Shown one piece after another: positions 6,581 through 10,912 of a stretch of DNA of 10,912 bases; the stretch's first letter is position 1; each line of letters starts with the position of its first letter. Origin of the DNA: 4484-232 sp964486555 (GTDB taxonomy: Bacteria > Thermotogota > Thermotogae > Thermotogales > Thermotogaceae); NCBI GenBank assembly GCA_964486555.1, contig CAZANP010000053.1, positions 1 to 10,912 of the forward strand. The letters run 5' to 3'. The notes under the pieces were generated by a model. The model did no database searches, had not been told where the DNA came from, and saw nothing but the letters and a program-made list of their open reading frames with translations. The position numbers and the translations under genes were made by a program.

Positions 6581-6922
6581 ATGAAGGTAGCCTTTGCTAC
6601 CGTGGATGGGGAGAGAATAAACGATGACCATTTTGGACAATCCCCAATGTTTGTGGTTTTGAAACTCGATGGATCGAAAGTCATTGAAAAAGAGGTTCGA
6701 AAGAATCCGTATGCCGATTCGCACATTCACGCAAGAGTGGATGAGATATTAGAGGTTGTTGGGGATTGCAAGGTGTGGGTTGGAAAGAGTATGGGAAAAG
6801 GCTCTATGAAAAAGCTGGTGGAACTTGGTTATCATCCGATTTTGACGGAAGCTGAAACCCTGGATGAAGCACTGAGCGATGTGTTGAAAAGGTTATCCCC
6901 TGATGGAAAATTGAATACTTAA
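6581..6922 (+). CDS. Single-domain NifX/NifB-type FeMo-cofactor-binding-fold protein
   Basis: This 113-residue protein is a third copy of the same fold, beginning 6 nt after the stop of the tandem protein; its ribosome site GGAG overlaps that stop, so the two are surely cotranscribed and probably translationally coupled. Landmarks are INDDHFGQSPMFVVL at 13-27, a central loop with H48 and H50 (DSHIHARVD at 46-54) and KVWVGKSMGKGSMKKL at 64-79. The loop histidines could bind metal, and C63 is the only cysteine. The sequence is clearly diverged from both halves of the preceding protein, so it is not a recent duplicate. Length is normal for the family. Its stop overlaps the stop of the convergent acetyltransferase gene. 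Role unknown; metal-cofactor carriage is the family-based guess. Confidence 0.88.
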   Translation: MKVAFATVDGERINDDHFGQSPMFVVLKLDGSKVIEKEVRKNPYADSHIHARVDEILEVVGDCKVWVGKSMGKGSMKKLVELGYHPILTEAETLDEALSDVLKRLSPDGKLNT

Positions 6923-7929
6923 ACGTAGTCGGCACCGTAATCTGGTATGGGAACTGGTAAAACACCCTCGCACCAGAGAGGGTATTTTATCTTTGTTTCT
7001 GTAGATCCAAAAAGGTACCTTGTAGCATCTGGAGCGTCCATACCTTTCAGACATTCTCTAAGATCCTCAAAAGTTTTCCTTGGAATTCTCTCCAGGAAGT
7101 AACCTTTCAATTGCTCAAAAAGCAGATCCTTGGATATGATCTTCACCGTTCCTAGAAAATTTCTTCTCTTCTTTTCATCGAAAAAATGTGTATAACCTGA
7201 AAATCCGGGAAAATGTAGGGCACACTTTTCCTTTTTCCGTTCAATGAGAACATGTTTTGCTATCTCGAGGACTTCTTCCTCTACACCACCATACTCCACC
7301 ATTTCAAGATTTCCATCTTTTTCCACAAATACAGCGTAGGAATCTTTGAAGATATAGTAAGTTGCCTTGTGATCCACTGCGTAACTCGCTTTGAAGAGTT
7401 TCAAAAAATCTTCGTACGTTCTGATAAACCTCACAACCTTTTGCGAGTAAATGGAGCACAATTTTGAAAGATCCTCCAGTCGTGCTTTTCTAACGTCACC
7501 ATTTTCTTTTCCTTCCGCTAGAATCGTCGTGAAAAACACGCCGGCATCGACCGCCCCGAACCGTCTGTAAAGATTTCTATCACCAGATATGTAAAGAACG
7601 GATATTCCCATTTTCAAAGCGTCTTTTTCCACTTGTCTCAAGAGTGTTGTTGCAAGGCCTTTCCCTCTGTACTCGGGGTCTGTGCACACTGAACCTATCA
7701 AACCAAAAAGAACTTTATGACCATAGATGGTAACCTCTTTTGGAAGAAGCCCGACCATGGAGACAACCTTTCTTTTTTCCATAAAGACCTTTATGTTCTC
7801 TGCATTTTCCTCAGAAAAAAGGAGTGGATATAGATCCTTCATACTGCCTCTTCCTCGAGAGAATATCCTGTCTGAAAGTTCAACTGCAAGATGCAGCTCT
7901 TCTTTCTTCAAAGATCTTGGCCCTTCCAA
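6919..7929 (-). CDS. Eis-like GNAT N-acetyltransferase
   Basis: This is a 336-residue acetyltransferase with an N-terminal GNAT domain and a long C-terminal extension. The acetyl-CoA-binding motif is VCTDPEYRGKGLATTLL at 81-97, with the R-G-K-G loop at 88-91, followed by LYISGDRNLYRRFG at 112-125, the usual end of the catalytic core. The rest, about 140-336, fits the shape of the Eis-like group (GNAT plus a second degenerate GNAT part), though it is shorter than the roughly 400 residues of classic Eis. Eis proteins acetylate amines such as aminoglycosides or lysines; the substrate here is unknown. The start is TTG at 7929, fixed by GGAGG (7941-7937) at 7-nt spacing. It is divergent from the sugar kinase gene and shares a TTAA stop overlap with the NifX gene. 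Confidence 0.88.
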   Translation of the reverse strand: MEGPRSLKKEELHLAVELSDRIFSRGRGSMKDLYPLLFSEENAENIKVFMEKRKVVSMVGLLPKEVTIYGHKVLFGLIGSVCTDPEYRGKGLATTLLRQVEKDALKMGISVLYISGDRNLYRRFGAVDAGVFFTTILAEGKENGDVRKARLEDLSKLCSIYSQKVVRFIRTYEDFLKLFKASYAVDHKATYYIFKDSYAVFVEKDGNLEMVEYGGVEEEVLEIAKHVLIERKKEKCALHFPGFSGYTHFFDEKKRRNFLGTVKIISKDLLFEQLKGYFLERIPRKTFEDLRECLKGMDAPDATRYLFGSTETKIKYPLWCEGVLPVPIPDYGADYV

Positions 7930-7959
7930 GTTCTTCCCTCCTAGTGTGTCTTTCTTGGT

Positions 7960-7977
7960 ATTATAACTTAGTACAAT
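7960..7977. promoter_or_regulatory. Divergent promoter region between acetyltransferase and kinase genes
   Basis: The 62-nt gap carries a perfect -10 TATAAT on the minus strand (7965-7960), 18 nt before the GGAGG of the acetyltransferase gene, and TACAAT on the plus strand (7972-7977), 14 nt before the kinase ATG. Neither has a good -35 at 16-18 nt. The two elements are only 6 nt apart, so RNA polymerase could probably not occupy both at once. Confidence 0.45.
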
Positions 7978-7991
7978 GAGAAAATAGCTTT

Positions 7992-8945
7992 ATGGAAGGT
8001 GAGATGTTGAAATTCTTGGGTGTTGATGGTGGAGGTACGAAAACACGTGTGGCTGTGTGTGATGAGACAGGGAAAGTTCTTGCAAGGGGAGAAAATGGCC
8101 CCAGTAATCCCCTCGTTGTAGGAGTTGATGGAATGCTCACATCGATAAAGAGGGTTTTGAAAAATGCTGGTATTGAGAAAGAAGAGTTTGAAGTGGCCGT
8201 TCTGGGACTTGCGGGAGCTGGGTTTTCAAGAGAAAACCATGAAAGGTTAGCAAAGAGAATCCAAGATGTGGTGAATTCGAAAAAGATTCTGGTATACAAC
8301 GACAGTTTCGTGGCATTGAAGGGGGCTTTGGGAAGAAGAAGAAAAAAGGGAATACTCGTTGTTTCAGGAACTGGCTCCATCGTCATCGGCATTGATGAGA
8401 AAGATCGTGTGTTTCGTGTGGGGGGGTGGGGGCACATCCTTGGAGACGAGGGGAGTGCTTACAAGCTTTCTCTGGATTCCATAAAAGCTGTCATGAAATA
8501 CTGGGAAGGGAGGGGAAGGAAAACAAGTCTTGTGGAAAAGATCGAAAAATTTTTCAATGTGAAAAGTGTTGACGATGTTGTGGAACTTTTCTACCAGCAT
8601 TCTCCTTCTAAAGAGAAGGTGGCTAGTTTTTCACGGTTCTTCATGGAAGCGGTAGAAGAAGGAGATGATGTGGCTAAAGACATTCTGTATAAAAATCTGG
8701 AAGAATTGATTGAGGGTATCATCGCTCTCTCAAGAAAGTTGAGAACGAGCTATATTTCGTACACAGGAGGTATGTTCAATTCCTACCTCTACAAAAGAGT
8801 TTTTCAGGAAATTCTTGGAAGATACGGTCTTGGTTTGAAGGAAAAAACACTCTCTCCTGTAGGAGGAGCGCTTCTCATGGGTTTGAGCCGTGTGGTGAGT
8901 GTGAATGAGAAGATAGTGAGAAATCTCAAAAAATTTGATAGATGA
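7992..8945 (+). CDS. BadF/BadG/BcrA/BcrD ATPase-family sugar kinase, probably N-acetylglucosamine kinase type
   Basis: This 317-residue protein of the ASKHA fold (COG2971-like) matches the group that includes N-acetylglucosamine kinase, which phosphorylates the amino sugar at C6 with ATP in the cytoplasm. Phosphate-1 loop GVDGGGTKTRVAV is at 10-22; Y-N-D-S with putative catalytic base D104 at 102-105; phosphate-2 loop VSGTGSIVIG at 124-133; GGWGHILGDEGSAY at 144-157; and an adenosine-side Y-T-G-G near residue 258. There is no cysteine cluster, which argues against the 2-hydroxyacyl/benzoyl-CoA dehydratase activators of the same superfamily. Start choice is uncertain: ATG 7992 lacks a clear ribosome site, whereas GGAAGGTGA lies just before ATG 8004 and TTG 8007. 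No chitin or amino-sugar genes neighbour it here, so glucosamine or another sugar is possible. Confidence 0.85.
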   Translation: MEGEMLKFLGVDGGGTKTRVAVCDETGKVLARGENGPSNPLVVGVDGMLTSIKRVLKNAGIEKEEFEVAVLGLAGAGFSRENHERLAKRIQDVVNSKKILVYNDSFVALKGALGRRRKKGILVVSGTGSIVIGIDEKDRVFRVGGWGHILGDEGSAYKLSLDSIKAVMKYWEGRGRKTSLVEKIEKFFNVKSVDDVVELFYQHSPSKEKVASFSRFFMEAVEEGDDVAKDILYKNLEELIEGIIALSRKLRTSYISYTGGMFNSYLYKRVFQEILGRYGLGLKEKTLSPVGGALLMGLSRVVSVNEKIVRNLKKFDR

Positions 8946-8956
8946 TCTCGTCATCT
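8940..8956. terminator. Small hairpin between convergent genes, possible weak bidirectional terminator
   Basis: AGATGA (8940-8945) and TCATCT (8951-8956) form a perfect 6-bp stem around the loop TCTCG. Each arm contains one stop codon: TGA of the kinase, and TGA (as TCA) of the ferritin-like gene. On the minus strand the hairpin is followed by ATCAAATTTTTT, so a T-run is present but offset by about 6 nt. On the plus strand there is no T-run. The stem is short and AT-rich. Confidence 0.3.
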
Positions 8957-9499
8957 TAGAAACTTCGACACGAATGGAGATGTTTCACCACGTCTCATGA
9001 AGTGGCCGGATGGACCTTCACCGAGAAATTCTGAGAACCAGGATTCATGCTCTATTTCTTCGTTTAATATCGCAAGCGCTAGATCGTACGTTCTATGGTC
9101 TTTACCCGCCGTCATATTGCATATGTGTGTGTAACCGCGGACTGCACATCTTTCAGCGTCAACCAGCACCTTTAAGATCTCTTCAGCAGTTGGGTTTTCA
9201 GGGAGCCTAGCTGGTGGACAAGCTGACATATCATGGAATTTTTTCATATTATCTGGCAATCTCCCTCCAAGTTCATAGATTCTCGGAACCAATGCTTCGA
9301 AATGATTCCTATCCTCTACCCTTGCAACTTCTGCTATCTCCTTAATTGTCTCTCCTTCCAGCCCGACAAGATTGGCTCTGAGTATCGTGTAGTAGTAATA
9401 AGTTGTGAGTTCTGCTGCTGCATTTTTGATAAGAAGTTCAAGCAGTTTATCCACATCTATTCCCGCTTTCTCAACCATTTCTCTTGCAACTTTTGCCAT
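8951..9499 (-). CDS. Ferritin-like Dps-like protein (DPSL/thioferritin type)
   Basis: This 182-residue four-helix-bundle iron protein probably oxidises and stores iron while consuming peroxide or oxygen, protecting an anaerobe. Ferritin-type ligands are visible: E30 (AAELTTYYYY), D63/H66 with E62 (VEDRNHFE), E116 (DAERCAV) and E148/H151 (EEIEHE). Cysteines C94 (SACPPAR), C118 and C127 (HICNMT) lie around the predicted di-iron site. A cysteine pair beside the ferroxidase residues distinguishes archaeal/bacterial DPSL or thioferritin proteins from classic Dps and bacterioferritin. The length of about 180 also fits. ATG 9499 has an excellent GGAGG at 6-nt spacing (GGAGGGAAATTATG). It has its own AT-rich upstream region and converges on the kinase gene with a 5-nt gap. 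Oxidative-stress induction is likely but no operator was recognised. Confidence 0.88.
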   Translation of the reverse strand: MAKVAREMVEKAGIDVDKLLELLIKNAAAELTTYYYYTILRANLVGLEGETIKEIAEVARVEDRNHFEALVPRIYELGGRLPDNMKKFHDMSACPPARLPENPTAEEILKVLVDAERCAVRGYTHICNMTAGKDHRTYDLALAILNEEIEHESWFSEFLGEGPSGHFMRRGETSPFVSKFLR

Positions 9500-9821
9500 A
9501 ATTTCCCTCCTTTAAATTATGATAAACTATTGAAATTTTAGCATAAAAAATTAGAATATTAAAATATTCCATAAAATTTCTTTGTTTTTTATAGCAGAAA
9601 AATCATCGGAAAATTTGAGAAAGGCTTTTTGACGGTATTAAAAGTTGCTTTGAAAAATGATATCGATTTAATCAATTGATCCTATAAAACACATATGGCG
9701 AGATACGTTGTGAAGAGATATCAGGGAATTTGTGATCAAGAATGAGCTCAAAAAACTATGACCGGGATGAAACATACAAAAATGATAGTTGAAAGACTGC
9801 GTTATCTAGAAAGAGGTTGTA

Positions 9822-10052
9822 TCAAGAAATTGCTGTAAAATTTTCCTCCACCCCTCTGTGCCCGGATTTCAGAAACTCGTCCATGTCAAGATATTGCCTG
9901 CCAAGAAGCCATTCCTAGTACCTCTCCCATGCCTTCGTCACCTTCTTGAGTCCTTCATAGTTGATAAATCGGAAACGATTCTTAACATCAACTTGCAGGG
10001 ATTTATTACAAGAGAGATGAGGAAATCGCACAGTCACTCGTGATACTCTGAT
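9822..10052 (-). pseudogene. Decayed coding remnant, possibly C-terminal end of a transposase/integrase
   Basis: Minus-strand codons from 10052 to the TGA at 9824-9822 read as convincing protein with one internal amber codon (TAG at 9917-9915), where a tyrosine would fit. Characteristic pieces are DVKNRFRFINYEGLKKVTKAW followed by E-R-Y, then after the stop E-W-L-L-G-R-Q-Y-L-D-M-D-E-F-L-K-S-G-H-R-G. The first piece vaguely recalls the F-R-x-x-x-Y-E-E-L-K-x-x-x-x-x-W-x-x-Y-Y region near the end of DDE transposases. The diagnostic R-P-H motif is missing, so that identity is only a guess. No intact start or upstream domain exists in frame. The plus strand across the same region gives no better reading. 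Confidence 0.3.
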
Positions 10053-10197
10053 TTAGTTGTTTCCAATATTATTTCACAATTTCGCAAAAGTTGTATAACT
10101 GCTCCATGTGCTTGTTTTTCGAAATAACACTCTACAACCGCTTTCCTGATGTTACTACGTCTTCATGTGATAGCGTTTTTTCTTTCGTGATAGTCAC
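10034..10197 (-). pseudogene. Decayed short ORF with frameshift, unknown family
   Basis: Minus-strand GTG at 10197 follows TAGGGAAAACAA and begins V-T-I-T-K-E-K-T-L-S-H-E-D-V-V-T-S-G. That frame soon meets TAG, but a shift near 10154 continues as I-R-K-A-V-V-E-C-Y-F-E-K-Q-A-H-G-A-V, then an E/L-rich helix-like run to TGA 10036-10034. The combined product would be about 54 residues and looks like a small helical protein. Composition resembles real Thermotoga coding sequence. The lesion suggests a dead gene, but chance open frames of this size occur, so the call is weak. Confidence 0.25.
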
Positions 10198-10269
10198 TTG
10201 TTTTCCCTATTTATCCTTTATGGAACCGCTATAATCCATTGTATTATCGCAGAGGATAAAATGGATGTA

Positions 10270-10295
10270 TATACCGAAATACGCATATCGGTATA
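10270..10295. promoter_or_regulatory. Inverted-repeat operator upstream of the toxin-antitoxin remnant
   Basis: TATACCGA (10270-10277) and TCGGTATA (10288-10295) are perfect 8-bp inverted repeats separated by 10 bases, giving centres 18 bp apart. The repeat lies 24 nt before the antitoxin start position and overlaps a -10-like TATAAA (10292-10297). Ribbon-helix-helix antitoxins bind such palindromes to repress their own operon. It is better preserved than the genes it would control. Confidence 0.55.
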
Positions 10296-10319
10296 AAATA
10301 TCAATGGGGAGGTGAGATT

Positions 10320-10622
10320 ATCAAGGAAAAGCATACAATTTCTATATCATCTGATACCTAGAGATTGCTCGAATACCTCAAATATGCTACACGTCGGAGC
10401 ATAAGTTCCATAATCGATGGGTCAGTTCGTCATTACGTTCAATCTAACGCAGAATGGAGAATCTATGCAAAACTTACTTCTGTTCCTGCAGTTGATGACA
10501 AAGAACAAAAAGAGATAGAAAAACTCCTCAATTCACTAGCTGATGATGATCTGAAGGTGGTAAAAGTTGAGGAGCTGACCGTTAATGAAGAAAATACAAA
10601 TAGCATGGACAAAGAAAGCTGA
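10320..10622 (+). pseudogene. Broken antitoxin gene (ribbon-helix-helix type) of a toxin-antitoxin module
   Basis: Reading from 10320 gives KEKHTISISSDT, a TAG at 10359-10361, then R-L-L-E-Y-L-K-Y-A-T-R-R-S-I-S-S-I-I, and an acidic tail to TGA 10622. The layout fits a ribbon-helix-helix antitoxin: a short beta-strand with alternating residues, two helices, then a toxin-wrapping acidic tail (VDDKEQKEIEKLLNSLADDD). Two lesions are visible. The codon 7 nt after a perfect GGGGAGG (10306-10312) is ATC where ATG is expected, and an amber stop sits where tyrosine would fit (D-T-Y-R-L-L). Restart at TTG 10365 would give 85 residues without the DNA-binding strand. It overlaps the toxin gene by 38 nt, the usual arrangement. 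Natural function is almost certainly lost, though a truncated tail fragment could still be made. Confidence 0.68.
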
Positions 10623-10850
10623 AAAATCTTTTAACCGTCTTGATTTGAAAAACCAAAGGAATGCCATAAAAGGTTTTCTGAAGTACATTCTTGGGGGATC
10701 TTCAAAAAAGCCAGATGTCAAAAAACTAAAAGGAAAGTTGGCAGGTTTCTATCGTTTGGGAGTTGGAGGATCATCTTTTCAATAGATGCACAAAAAGATA
10801 CACTGATTCTTACCATCATTGAAATTGAACGAAGAAAAGATGTTTATTAA
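10585..10850 (+). pseudogene. Frameshifted RelE/ParE-family toxin gene
   Basis: The first frame (ATG 10585) gives a RelE/ParE-superfamily N-terminus: I-A-W-T-K-K-A-E-K-S-F-N-R-L-D, two helices, then D-V-K-K-L-K-G-K-L-A-G-F-Y-R-L and a premature TAG at 10783-10785. A second frame resumes at once as I-I-F-S-I-D-A-Q-K-D-T-L-I-L-T-I-I-E-I-E-R-R-K-D-V-Y and ends at TAA 10848-10850, exactly the strand and C-terminus the family needs. The join should read R-L-R-V-G-D-Y-R-I-I-F; the sequence reads GTTGGAGGATCATC, consistent with a 7-nt deletion that removes about D-Y-(R), plus an R-to-G change just before it. RelE-type members cut ribosome-bound mRNA and ParE-type members poison gyrase; this copy should be inactive. 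An assembly error is less likely because seven bases are missing and the antitoxin is also broken. Confidence 0.75.
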
Positions 10851-10912
10851 ATGTTTGATGTGGATGTCCGCGTGGATACAAATGTAAGCAGTAAATATGG
10901 TGTGTGAAAAAA
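10851..10912. other. Sequence after the toxin remnant, no feature seen
   Basis: The last 62 bases contain no open frame of note, no clear hairpin with a T-run and no promoter pair. No direct repeat that could mark an insertion boundary was recognised. Confidence 0.5.

Larger units (their letters stand above)
9500..10318. other. Long AT-rich stretch without an intact gene; decayed coding remnants
   Basis: No complete gene, RNA gene or long repeat was found here. The first 90 bases hold the ribosome site and the presumed promoter of the ferritin-like gene, but no convincing -35/-10 pair. Plus-strand codons between 9695 and 9838 give short protein-like runs split over frames (M-A-R-Y-V-V-K-R-Y from 9695, then M-I-V-E-R-L-R-Y-L-E-R-G in a second frame ending at TAA 9838), possibly an old DNA-binding or transposase N-terminus. 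Two better minus-strand remnants are listed separately. A perfect -10 TATAAT occurs at 10230-10235 without a matching -35. Frequent stops and frame changes set this region apart from the tightly packed genes to its left. Confidence 0.55.

Noticed and set aside
6161..6730. Minus-strand frame of 189 codons opposite the NifX-type genes
   Set aside because: It spans two clearly coding plus-strand genes with recognised domains, has no ribosome site and shows no motif.
5553..6922. Nitrogen-fixation locus
   Set aside because: Only the NifX-type fold is present; there are no nifHDK, nifB radical-SAM, nifE or nifN genes, so a nitrogenase reading is not supported.
7961..8437. Minus-strand frame of 158 codons opposite the kinase N-terminus
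   Set aside because: It lies fully opposite well-recognised ASKHA phosphate loops and has composition typical of an antisense shadow.
9858..10043. Plus-strand frame of 61 codons
   Set aside because: No ribosome site and no recognisable motif; the minus strand of the same stretch reads more like decayed protein.
9500..10912. CRISPR array, tRNA or attachment-site repeats in the gene-poor right end
   Set aside because: No regularly spaced repeats, no cloverleaf-like T-arm sequence and no paired direct repeats were found by eye.

Overview
The window looks like a chromosomal segment from a hyperthermophilic Thermotogales bacterium, most likely Thermotoga or a close relative. This is inferred from four things: Lys/Glu-rich proteins with heavy AGA, GGA and ATA codon use; strong GGAGG-type ribosome sites with GTG and TTG starts; very tight gene packing; and a lysine riboswitch that closely resembles, from memory, the structurally characterised Thermotoga maritima one. 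No database search was possible, so the genus is an inference.

Left part (1-3164, all minus strand). A GNAT acetyltransferase runs off the left edge. Next comes a complete polar amino-acid ABC importer: binding protein (2099-2860), permease (1374-2102) and ATPase (634-1377), whose genes overlap by 4 nt. A lysine riboswitch of about 180 nt (2930-3110) lies upstream, with a recognisable antiterminator/terminator pair and a strong sigma-70-type promoter (3134-3163). The importer is therefore very probably a lysine (or basic amino-acid) uptake system shut off by lysine at the level of transcription.

Middle part (3224-6922, plus strand). A four-cluster [4Fe-4S] polyferredoxin overlaps and precedes a tungsten/molybdenum aldehyde:ferredoxin oxidoreductase (AOR) family enzyme. 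The enzyme keeps its four cluster cysteines but has an unusual C-terminal half. A separate promoter then drives a Gly/Arg/Tyr-rich DUF5320-like small protein, a fused double NifX/NifB-type (dinitrogenase FeMo-cofactor) domain protein and a single-domain homologue. A role in handling a metal or cofactor for the oxidoreductase is attractive but is inferred only from neighbourhood.

Right-middle part (6919-9499). An Eis-like GNAT protein (minus) is divergent from a BadF/NagK-type sugar kinase (plus), which converges on a ferritin-like Dps-like/thioferritin protein (minus). The convergent pairs are packed so closely that stop codons overlap (6919-6922) or sit in the two arms of one small hairpin (8940-8956).

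Right end (9500-10912). About 800 bases hold no intact gene but several short decayed coding remnants. They are followed by a toxin-antitoxin module in which both genes are broken: the antitoxin has lost its start codon and carries an amber stop, and the RelE/ParE-type toxin has an apparent 7-nt deletion with a frameshift. A perfect 8-bp inverted repeat upstream looks like the module's old operator. This end is the accessory, decaying part of the window; the rest is intact.
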